A stretch of DNA of 51,899 nt, from the NCBI GenBank assembly GCA_014656015.1, contig BNBP01000048.1, forward strand, positions 1 through 51,899. The letters are read 5' to 3'. A program made the position numbers and the translations under genes. The stretch comes from Streptomyces griseoaurantiacus (lineage in GTDB: Bacteria; Actinomycetota; Actinomycetes; Streptomycetales; Streptomycetaceae). The notes beneath the pieces were generated by a model. The model made no database searches, was not told the origin of the DNA, and saw only the letters and a program-made list of their open reading frames with translations. This document shows positions 7,810-15,151 of this stretch, piece after piece (the stretch's first letter is position 1; every line of letters begins with the position of its first letter).

Positions 7810-9309
7810 TCAGCTCTGGCCGCCGGCCAGCTTCTCCCGCAGCGCGGCGAGCGCCTCGTCCGAGGCGAGCGCACCGGAGTTGTCGCCACCCTCGGAGGAG
7901 TACGAGCCGCCGCCACCGCCGGACGCGACCGGGGCAGCGGTCTCGACGCCCTCGGCAGCGGCCTTCTCGTCCGCCTCGCGGGACTTGATGACCTGCGCCT
8001 GGTGCTGCTCGAAGCGGGACTGCGCCTCGGCGTACTGGGTCTCCCACACCTCGCGCTGGGTCTCGTAGCCCTCGAGCCAGTCGTTGGTCTCGGGGTCGAA
8101 GCCCTCGGGGTAGATGTAGTTGCCCTGGTCGTCGTAGGACGCGGCCATGCCGTACAGGGTCGGGTCGAACTCGACGGCCGACGGGTCGGCGCCGAAGGCC
8201 TCGTTGGCCTGCTTCAGCGAGAGGCTGATGCGGCGGCGCTCGAGGTCGATGTCGATGACCTTGACGAAGATCTCGTCGTTGACCTGGACGACCTGCTCCG
8301 GGATCTCCACGTGGCGCTCGGCCAGCTCGGAGATGTGGACCAGACCCTCGATGCCCTCGTCCACGCGGACGAACGCACCGAACGGAACCAGCTTCGTGAC
8401 CTTGCCGGGCACGACCTGGCCGATCTGGTGCGTGCGGGCGAACTGCTGCCACGGGTCTTCCTGGGTCGCCTTCAGCGACAGGGAGACGCGCTCGCGGTCC
8501 ATGTCGACGTCCAGGACCTCGACCGTGACCTCCTGGCCGACCTCGACGACCTCGGAGGGGTGGTCGATGTGCTTCCAGGACAGCTCGGAGACGTGCACCA
8601 GGCCGTCGACGCCACCCAGGTCCACGAAGGCACCGAAGTTGACGATCGAGGAGACGACGCCGGAACGGACCTGACCCTTCTGCAGGGTCGTGAGGAACGT
8701 CTGGCGGACCTCGGACTGGGTCTGCTCCAGCCAGGCACGGCGGGACAGGACCACGTTGTTGCGGTTCTTGTCCAGCTCGATGATCTTGGCCTCGAGCTCC
8801 TTGCCCACGTAGGGCTGGAGGTCGCGGACACGACGCATCTCGACGAGGGAGGCCGGCAGGAAGCCACGGAGGCCGATGTCGAGGATGAGACCACCCTTGA
8901 CGACCTCGATGACGGTACCGGTGACGATGCCGTCCTCTTCCTTGATCTTCTCGATCGTGCCCCAGGCCCGCTCGTACTGGGCGCGCTTCTTCGAGAGGAT
9001 CAGGCGGCCTTCCTTGTCCTCCTTCTGGAGAACAAGGGCTTCGATCTCGTCACCGACGGCGACGACCTCGTTGGGGTCGACGTCGTGCTTGATCGAGAGC
9101 TCGCGGCTCGGGATGACACCTTCGGTCTTGTAACCGATGTCGAGCAGGACCTCGTCCCGGTCGACCTTCACGATGACGCCGTCGACGATGTCGCCGTCGT
9201 TGAAGTACTTGATCGTCTCGTCGATCGCGGCGAGGAAGGCTTCCTCGTTACCGATGTCGTTGACCGCAACCTGCGGGGTGGTGGCGGTGGTCTCGGTGCT
9301 GCTCGTCAT
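7810..9309 (-). CDS. rpsA: 30S ribosomal protein S1
   Basis: 499 residues. It binds mRNA on the 30S subunit and aids initiation. There are four S1/OB-fold repeats: ~39-108 (GDIVDGVIVKVDRDEVLLDIGYKTEG), ~124-190 (DGIVTGTVIEVVKGGLILDIG), ~210-278 (GQVRSGVVSSIVNFGAFVDLGGVDGL) and ~297-363 (GQVVPGKVTKLVPFGAFVRV). The last two are the most canonical. Four repeats rather than the six of E. coli is usual for actinobacteria, as is the acidic, Gly/Ser-rich C-terminal tail with SGGGGGSYSSEGG. Codons are strongly C/G-ending as expected for a highly expressed gene. A near-consensus promoter lies about 190 bp upstream and a strong terminator follows. Confidence 0.98.
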   Translation of the reverse strand: MTSSTETTATTPQVAVNDIGNEEAFLAAIDETIKYFNDGDIVDGVIVKVDRDEVLLDIGYKTEGVIPSRELSIKHDVDPNEVVAVGDEIEALVLQKEDKEGRLILSKKRAQYERAWGTIEKIKEEDGIVTGTVIEVVKGGLILDIGLRGFLPASLVEMRRVRDLQPYVGKELEAKIIELDKNRNNVVLSRRAWLEQTQSEVRQTFLTTLQKGQVRSGVVSSIVNFGAFVDLGGVDGLVHVSELSWKHIDHPSEVVEVGQEVTVEVLDVDMDRERVSLSLKATQEDPWQQFARTHQIGQVVPGKVTKLVPFGAFVRVDEGIEGLVHISELAERHVEIPEQVVQVNDEIFVKVIDIDLERRRISLSLKQANEAFGADPSAVEFDPTLYGMAASYDDQGNYIYPEGFDPETNDWLEGYETQREVWETQYAEAQSRFEQHQAQVIKSREADEKAAAEGVETAAPVASGGGGGSYSSEGGDNSGALASDEALAALREKLAGGQS

Positions 9310-9498
9310 GTGGGAAAGGGCTCCGGTACGGACATTGAAGTCGTAGGTACTGCTTACGCCGGGAGCCCGTTTCGCTCTGCAGAAGCCGGACAGCCAAGGA
9401 AGCGCCCCGCGACAACGCGTGGCACCTCGAGAACCGAGGGGACATACAACAGATGCGAGCGCGACCTGCTACGTCTGAGGTGCGCAGGCCCGCAGCGC
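9310..9498 (-). other. Long 5' leader of rpsA
   Basis: From the inferred start near 9498 to the rpsA ATG is about 190 nt without a credible gene. Such long leaders upstream of ribosomal protein genes often hold autoregulatory structures (S1 represses its own synthesis in E. coli), but I identify no defined motif here. Confidence 0.5.
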
Positions 9499-9505
9499 AA
9501 CTTGT

Positions 9506-9534
9506 AGCATACGGGGGCAGCCGGGCAGGGTCAA
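9506..9534 (-). promoter_or_regulatory. Strong rpsA promoter
   Basis: On the minus strand TTGACC (9529-9534) and TATGCT (9506-9511) are separated by exactly 17 bp. Both hexamers are close to the vegetative consensus, fitting a ribosomal protein gene. The remaining stretch to the divergent methyltransferase (9535-9736) shows no comparable plus-strand promoter. Confidence 0.85.
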
Positions 9535-9736
9535 TGCGCGAAGGCGCACACCCGGGGCGCATCACCGCATTCCCGGCACAATTGCCGTCCTGGGAGGCCA
9601 CGCGGCATCGGCGGGCACCCCTCACGGGCACCGCCGGGACGGCGACGCCGAGATGTGACGGAAGAGTACGACGAGGGAGCCGATCATCCAAGAGTCCGAA
9701 CCGCTCGAACCCGAGGCCACGCGGCGTGTCGCGGGG

Positions 9737-10495
9737 GTGACGGAGAGCTCCCGCGCCAACCGTGGCTGGTGGGACCGCAACGCCGACGAGTACCAGGTCG
9801 AGCACGGCACGTTCCTCGGCGACGCCCGCTTCGTCTGGTGCCCCGAGGGGCTCGACGAGATCGAGGCCGAGCTGCTCGGCCCGGCGGAGGAACTGGCCGG
9901 CCGCGACGTCCTGGAGATCGGCGCCGGCGCGGCCCAGTGCTCGCGCTGGCTGGCCGCGCAGGGCGCCCGCCCGGTCGCCCTCGACCTCTCCCACCGCCAG
10001 CTCCAGCACGCGCTGCGCATCGGCGGCGCGTTCCCGCTGGTGTGCGCCGACGCCGCCGTGCTGCCCTTCGCCGACGCCTCCTTCGACCTGGCGTGCTCGG
10101 CGTACGGGGCGCTGCCCTTCGTCGCCGACCCGCGGCTCGTGCTGCGCGAGGTGCGCCGGGTGCTGCGGCCCGGCGGCCGTTTCGTGTTCTCGGTGACGCA
10201 CCCGGTCCGCTGGGCCTTCCCCGACGAGCCCGGGCCCGAGGGGCTGACCGTGTCCGCCTCCTACTTCGACCGCACGCCCTACGTGGAGCAGGACGAGAGC
10301 GGACGCGCGGTCTACGTCGAGCACCACAGGACCCTCGGCGACCGCGTCCGGGACGTGGTGACCTCGGGCTTCCGGCTGGTGGACCTGGTGGAGCCCGAGT
10401 GGCCGTCCTGGAACACCTCCGAGTGGGGCGGCTGGTCCCCGTTGCGGGGCGCCCTGCTCCCCGGTACGGCCATCTTCGTGTGCGAGCGGGACTGA
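9737..10495 (+). CDS. Class I SAM-dependent methyltransferase
   Basis: 252 residues from the GTG. A conserved N-terminal ANRGWWDRNADEYQ segment precedes the SAM-binding motif VLEIGAGAAQCSRWLA (~57-72), then VALDLSHRQLQHA and the CADAAVLPFADASFDLA loop typical of UbiE/COQ5-like methyltransferases. LREVRRVLRPGGRFVFSVTHP follows. The substrate is unknown. The start is uncertain: the GTG has no good Shine-Dalgarno, whereas the frame is open upstream to 9659 and GAGGGAG precedes two ATC codons (9683, 9686), which would give a 17-18 residue longer product with a non-standard start. It is divergent from rpsA and 48 bp upstream of hrpB. Confidence 0.85.
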   Translation: MTESSRANRGWWDRNADEYQVEHGTFLGDARFVWCPEGLDEIEAELLGPAEELAGRDVLEIGAGAAQCSRWLAAQGARPVALDLSHRQLQHALRIGGAFPLVCADAAVLPFADASFDLACSAYGALPFVADPRLVLREVRRVLRPGGRFVFSVTHPVRWAFPDEPGPEGLTVSASYFDRTPYVEQDESGRAVYVEHHRTLGDRVRDVVTSGFRLVDLVEPEWPSWNTSEWGGWSPLRGALLPGTAIFVCERD

Positions 10496-10543
10496 GCACG
10501 GGCCCCGGACCGGGCCCCCTCGGGGCCGTACGACACTGAGGGC

Positions 10544-13051
10544 GTGATTCGTGACGACGCCCTGGAGGCGCTGCCCGTCCGCGCGGCGCTGCCCGCCCTG
10601 AACCACGCCCTGGCGGATGACGGCGCCGCCGTGCTGGTGGCGCCGCCCGGCACCGGCAAGACCACCCTGGTGCCGCTGGTCCTGGCGGGGCTGGTGGGCG
10701 GGGGCCCGGCGCGCCGGGTGCTGGTGGCCGAGCCGCGGCGGATCGCGGCGCGGGCGGCGGCGCGGCGGATGGCGTGGCTGCTCGGGCAGGACGTGGGCGA
10801 GGACATCGGGTTCACCGTGCGCGGGGAGCGCGTGGTCGGGCGCCGGGCGCGCGTGGAGGTCGTCACCACCGGTGTGCTGCTCCAGCGCCTCCAGCGCGAC
10901 CAGGAACTGCCCGGGGTGGACGTCGTCGTGCTCGACGAGTGCCACGAGCGGCATCTGGACGCCGACACGGCCGCCGCCTTCCTGCTGGACGTGCGCGGGA
11001 CGCTGCGCCCGGAGCTGCGGCTGCTCGCGGCCTCGGCGACGACCGACGCGCAGGGGTGGGCGCGGCTGCTGGGCGGGGCCCCGGTGGTCGAGGCCGAGGG
11101 GGTGTCCCATCCGGTGGAGGTGGTCTGGGCGCCGCCCGCCCGGCCCGTGCGTCCGCCGCACGGCATGCGGGTGGACCCGGCGCTGCTCGCCCACACGGCC
11201 TCGGTGGTGCGGCGGGCGCTGGCCGAGCGGCCGGGCGACGTCCTCTGCTTCCTGCCGGGCCTCGGGGAGATCGCCCGGGTGGCGGGGCTGCTGGGGGACC
11301 TGGGCGCGGTGGACGTGCTCCAGGTGCACGGGCGGGCGCCCGCGGCCGTGCAGGACGCGGTGCTGTCCCCCGGTGCGCGGCGCCGGGTGGTGCTCGCGAC
11401 CTCGGTGGCCGAGTCCTCGCTGACGGTGCCCGGGGTGCGGGTGGTCGTGGACGCGGGGCTGGCGCGGGAGCCGCGCGTCGACCACGCGCGCGGGCTGAGC
11501 GGTCTGACGACCGTGCGGTCCTCCCGGGCGGCCGGACGGCAGCGGGCCGGACGGGCCGGGCGGGAGGCCCCGGGGGTCGTCTACCGGTGCTGGGCGGAGG
11601 CGGAGGACGTCCGGCTGCCGCCCTTCCCCGCCCCGGAGATCAAGGTGGCCGACCTGACCGCGTTCGCGCTCCAGGCGGCCTGCTGGGGCGATCCCGAGGC
11701 CTCCGGTCTGGCCCTGCTGGACCCGCCGCCGGGCGGGGCGATGGCGGCGGCCCGCCAGGTCCTGACCGCCGTCGGGGCGGTGGACCCCCGCGGGCGGGCC
11801 ACCCGCCGGGGCACGCGGCTGGTGCGGGGCGGCCTGCATCCCCGGCTGGGCCGGGCCCTGCTGGACACCTCGGGCGCGGCGGCCGAGGTGGTGGCCCTGC
11901 TGTCCGAGGAGGTCCCGCGGAGCTACGGCGACGACCTGTCGGCGGCACTGCGCACCGCCCGCCGCGGGGGCGACGCCTACGCGGCCCGGTGGCGCGCCGA
12001 GGTCCGCCGGCTGCGGGCGGTCGCCGCGGAGCGCGGGGGCCGGAACGGGACCGGCGGGGTCCCGGAGGACGACGGGGCCCGGGGTGACGGGCTCGTGGGC
12101 CGGGCCGTGGCGCTCGCGTTTCCCGAGCGGGTGGCCCGGCTGGAGGGCGGGTCGTATCTCATGGCCTCGGGGACGCGGGCCGAGCTGGGTGAGGGCTCGG
12201 CCCTGCGGGGGACGCCGTGGATCGTCGTGGCCGTCGCCGACCGCCCGGCGGGCAGTGGGCACGCGCGGGTGCGGCTGGCCGCCCCCGTCGAGGAGGACGT
12301 GGCCCGGGAGGCGGCCGCGGCACTGCGGACGGAAGAGGAGGTCCGCTGGGCCGAGGGGGACGTCCTGGCGCAGCGGGTCGAGCGGCTCGGCGCGATCGGG
12401 CTGACGGTGCGCCCGCTGAAGGACCCGCCGCCCGGTCTCGTCCGCGAGGCGCTCCTGGAGGGGCTGCGGCGGGAGGGGCTCGGGCTGCTGCGGTGGTCGC
12501 CGGAGGCGGTGGCGCTGCGGCAGCGGCTGGCGTTCCTGCGGCTGCGGCGCGGCGAGCCCTGGCCGGACGTGTCGGACGGGGCGCTGCACGCGCACGTGGC
12601 GCAGTGGCTGGAGCCGGAACTGGGCCGGGCCCGGCGGCGGGCGGACCTGGCCCGGATCGACGCGGGGCAGGCGCTGGCCCGGCTGCTGCCGTGGGCCTCG
12701 GGCGAGGCGGCCCGGCTGGACGAGCTGGCCCCGGAGCGGATCACCGTGCCGAGCGGGTCGAGGATCCGCGTCGACTACGGCGATCCCGAGCGGCCGGTGC
12801 TCGCCGTGAAGCTGCAGGAGATGTTCGGTCTGGACAGCTCGCCGGTGCTCGCCGGGGTGCCGGTGCTGGTGCACCTGCTCTCCCCCGCCGGGCGCCCCGC
12901 CGCCGTCACCGCCGACCTCGCCTCGTTCTGGCGCGAGGGCTACCGGGCCGTGCGGGCGGAGCTGCGCGGCCGGTACCCGAGGCACCCGTGGCCCGAGGAC
13001 CCGGCGGCCGCGGAGCCGACCCGGCACACCAAGGCCCGGCCGCGCCGTTGA
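10544..13051 (+). CDS. hrpB: ATP-dependent RNA helicase HrpB
   Basis: 835 residues, matching the ~810-850 of the HrpB family of DEAH-box helicases. Walker A is APPGTGKTTLVPL near residue 34. The DEAH-box variant DECHER is near residue 130, SATTD (motif III) near residue 166, and motif VI lies in the VRSSRAAGRQRAGRAGREAPG stretch. HA2/OB-like regions and the HrpB C-terminal domain follow (KLQEMFGL, VPVLVHLLSPAGRPAAVTADLASFW). The biological role of bacterial HrpB is poorly defined. Codons are overwhelmingly G-ending. The GTG start has a GAGGG immediately adjacent, too close for ideal initiation. It converges on the lytic transglycosylase gene. Confidence 0.95.
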   Translation: MIRDDALEALPVRAALPALNHALADDGAAVLVAPPGTGKTTLVPLVLAGLVGGGPARRVLVAEPRRIAARAAARRMAWLLGQDVGEDIGFTVRGERVVGRRARVEVVTTGVLLQRLQRDQELPGVDVVVLDECHERHLDADTAAAFLLDVRGTLRPELRLLAASATTDAQGWARLLGGAPVVEAEGVSHPVEVVWAPPARPVRPPHGMRVDPALLAHTASVVRRALAERPGDVLCFLPGLGEIARVAGLLGDLGAVDVLQVHGRAPAAVQDAVLSPGARRRVVLATSVAESSLTVPGVRVVVDAGLAREPRVDHARGLSGLTTVRSSRAAGRQRAGRAGREAPGVVYRCWAEAEDVRLPPFPAPEIKVADLTAFALQAACWGDPEASGLALLDPPPGGAMAAARQVLTAVGAVDPRGRATRRGTRLVRGGLHPRLGRALLDTSGAAAEVVALLSEEVPRSYGDDLSAALRTARRGGDAYAARWRAEVRRLRAVAAERGGRNGTGGVPEDDGARGDGLVGRAVALAFPERVARLEGGSYLMASGTRAELGEGSALRGTPWIVVAVADRPAGSGHARVRLAAPVEEDVAREAAAALRTEEEVRWAEGDVLAQRVERLGAIGLTVRPLKDPPPGLVREALLEGLRREGLGLLRWSPEAVALRQRLAFLRLRRGEPWPDVSDGALHAHVAQWLEPELGRARRRADLARIDAGQALARLLPWASGEAARLDELAPERITVPSGSRIRVDYGDPERPVLAVKLQEMFGLDSSPVLAGVPVLVHLLSPAGRPAAVTADLASFWREGYRAVRAELRGRYPRHPWPEDPAAAEPTRHTKARPRR

Positions 13052-13090
13052 GGCGCCGGCCGGGCCGGTGGGGCGAGCTCCCCCGGATGC

Positions 13091-14839
13091 CTACGAGGCC
13101 GCCTCGGCGACCTTCAGTTCGAGGGTGACGGTGGCGCCGCCCGCCGTGGTGACGCGGAGGAGGAACGTGCCGGTGGTGTCGTCCGCGTACAGCTTCGGCA
13201 GCTTGAGCACGCCCTTCGCGTCGGTGGTCAGCGCGAGGGTGCGCACCTTCTTGTCGGACTTCCCGGAGGTGCCGGAGGGCTGGTCGGCCTCGTCGGAGGG
13301 GTCCTTGAAGTAGGGGCCCTTGTCGTTCTCCGCCGGGTCCTCCGCCGAGGTGAGGAGTGTGGCGGTGGCGGCGACCTTGCCGGGCGCGGCGCCCTTGTAG
13401 GTGGCCTTGAGTTCGATCGGCTCGGCGAACTCGCCGCCGGGGGTGCAGGTCAGGGGCGCGTCGCCGACGCGGGTGAGGGCGTCGGCGGTCCGTTCGGTGA
13501 CGGTCGCGGTGTGTTCGAGGGCGGCCACGGTGCGGCCGACGACCAGGGCGCGGACGGTGAAGGTGCCGGTCTTCTCGCCGGCCACGAGGGCGGGCGCGGT
13601 GGCGGTGCCGGTGCCGCCGGTGACGACGGTGGCGGTCTTCTCCCCGCCGGTGAAGGTGGCGTCGGTGTCGCCGGTGATGACGAAGCGGACCCGGACCTTG
13701 GCCACGGCGGTGCCCGCCTTGGTCTCCGGGCGGACCACGATCTTCTCGTCGAAGGTGCCGCCCGCCCTGGCGGTCAGCCTGCCGGTGCCGGCGTCGTCGA
13801 GGTGGTCGACGGTGTCGGTCGGCGTGGGGGCCGGGCTCGTCGGGGTCGTGCCGGGCTTCGTCGGCTCGGTGGAGGGCTTGCCGCCCTGGTGTGAGCCGGA
13901 GCCGGAACCCGAGCCGGTGTGGCCGGGCTTGGGGGTGTGGTGCGTCGACGGCCTCGTGGTGGACGGCGGGGTGGAGCCGGGGGTCCGGCCCGGGCCGGTG
14001 CTCTCGTCGCTGCGGTGGCGGGGCAGGGTGCCCGTGCCGTCCGGCACCGAGTGGGTGCCCTTGCGGTAGTACTCCAGCCACGACAGGACGGTGTTGAGGT
14101 AGTCCTGGGAGTGGTTGTAGCTGAGGATCGCCGCGTCGAGGTTGGCCTGGACGGACAGGTCGCGGTCGGCGCGGCACAGGTAGTGGCCGGCGGCGAGGGC
14201 GGCGTCGTAGACGTTGTTGGGGTCCTTGACGCCGTCGTCGTTGCCGTCGCGGCCGGCCCAGGCCCAGGTCGAGGGGATGAACTGCATGGGGCCGACGGCA
14301 CGGTCGTAGGTCTTGTCGCCGTCGTAGGCACCGTGGTCGGTGTCGGAGATGTGGGCGAAGCCGCTGCCGTTGAGGACGGGGCCGAGGATCTTGGAGTAGG
14401 TCGTGCCCTGGGCGTCGACGCGGCCGCCGCGGGCCTGCCCGGACTCCACGTGGCCGATGGCGGCCAGGAGTTCCCAGGGCAGGTTGCAGCCGGGCTTGGA
14501 CTCGCGGAGTTCGGCCTCGGCCTTCTTGTAGGCGTCGAGGACCGTGGCGGGGATGCCGGAGTCGTCGCCGGAGCCGGTGCCCGCGGAGCCCTTGGCGTCG
14601 CCGGGGGCCGGGGTGGGGCTGTTGAGCGGGGGCAGGTCGGTGTAGTAGTGGCCGTCGCCGCTCGCGGTGCTGTCGCCGCCCGGGTCGGGGGCGTCCTGGG
14701 CGGATCCGGCGGTCCGTCTGCCGTGGTCGTCCGCGGTCACTCCGGGGGCCTGGGACGCGGACAGTGCCGCGACTGCTGCCGCTGCGAGGGCGGTGGTTGC
14801 CGCTCCCTTGCGGAGCCTGCTGCCGAAATGCGCCGCCAT
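13091..14839 (-). CDS. Secreted lytic transglycosylase with C-terminal Ig-like domains
   Basis: 582 residues. The signal peptide is MAAHFGSRLRKGAATTALAAAAVAALSASQA. A Pro/Gly linker leads to an SLT-type domain from ~95 to 280 with the catalytic glutamate in IGHVESGQ (about E132) and VGPMQFIPSTW downstream. It would cleave the peptidoglycan glycan strand. Next is a long Thr/Pro/Ser/Gly linker (~285-370, with a short alternating Gly-Ser run), then about 210 residues of beta-rich, Thr/Val-rich sequence that looks like two Ig-like repeats. The ATG follows GGGAGGGG; an open extension of 58 residues upstream lacks a signal and is rejected. Likely cell-wall remodelling during growth or sporulation. 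Confidence 0.88.
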   Translation of the reverse strand: MAAHFGSRLRKGAATTALAAAAVAALSASQAPGVTADDHGRRTAGSAQDAPDPGGDSTASGDGHYYTDLPPLNSPTPAPGDAKGSAGTGSGDDSGIPATVLDAYKKAEAELRESKPGCNLPWELLAAIGHVESGQARGGRVDAQGTTYSKILGPVLNGSGFAHISDTDHGAYDGDKTYDRAVGPMQFIPSTWAWAGRDGNDDGVKDPNNVYDAALAAGHYLCRADRDLSVQANLDAAILSYNHSQDYLNTVLSWLEYYRKGTHSVPDGTGTLPRHRSDESTGPGRTPGSTPPSTTRPSTHHTPKPGHTGSGSGSGSHQGGKPSTEPTKPGTTPTSPAPTPTDTVDHLDDAGTGRLTARAGGTFDEKIVVRPETKAGTAVAKVRVRFVITGDTDATFTGGEKTATVVTGGTGTATAPALVAGEKTGTFTVRALVVGRTVAALEHTATVTERTADALTRVGDAPLTCTPGGEFAEPIELKATYKGAAPGKVAATATLLTSAEDPAENDKGPYFKDPSDEADQPSGTSGKSDKKVRTLALTTDAKGVLKLPKLYADDTTGTFLLRVTTAGGATVTLELKVAEAAS

Positions 14840-14899
14840 AGAGTGCGCCCCTCCCGTGGACGACCGTCCGTGTGCTCGGTACCGGTTCTCCGACCGTGC

Positions 14900-14919
14900 C
14901 TGCGGGCACCGTGCCGCAG
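14900..14919 (-). promoter_or_regulatory. Inverted repeat upstream of the lytic transglycosylase
   Basis: CTGCGGGCACCGTGCCGCAG can fold into a 9-bp stem with one bulged G. It lies 60 bp upstream of the start codon, either in the leader RNA or as a protein-binding palindrome. The rest of the gap to the polA terminator (14920-15098) shows no further pattern I can name. Confidence 0.45.
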
Positions 14920-15098
14920 GTGACCCTACGGCAACCCGCTGCCACTGGGCACCCGTTGGGGCGCGGTCTTCACCGGTTGGCCATGTGCGCGCCGCCTGCC
15001 GCGTGCGCGTCACTCTTACTTGACGGTCGTGATCGCCGGACGGTTGTGGTGCGGGGGCGGGTTTTTCCCCGGACGGGCGGACGGGGTGGCGAACGACG

Positions 15099-15133
15099 CG
15101 GCTCCGCGCCCCCTTTCGCGGGGCGCGGAGCCG
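15099..15133 (-). terminator. Terminator downstream of polA
   Basis: CGGCTCCGCGCCCC and GGGGCGCGGAGCCG form a perfect 14-bp stem around a 7-nt loop (CTTTCGC). The structure begins 19 bp after the polA stop. It separates polA from the lytic transglycosylase gene, which is on the same strand. Confidence 0.85.
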
Positions 15134-15151
15134 TGTGTCCCGCGAGTGGTG

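Noticed and set aside
9248..13027. Long minus-strand open frame across the methyltransferase and hrpB
   Set aside because: Pro/Arg/His-rich translation with no domains; an artefact of the G-ending codons of hrpB on the other strand.
14840..15018. Possible c-di-AMP (ydaO-type) riboswitch before the lytic transglycosylase
   Set aside because: Such switches precede some actinobacterial wall hydrolases, but I could not match the conserved core sequence here.
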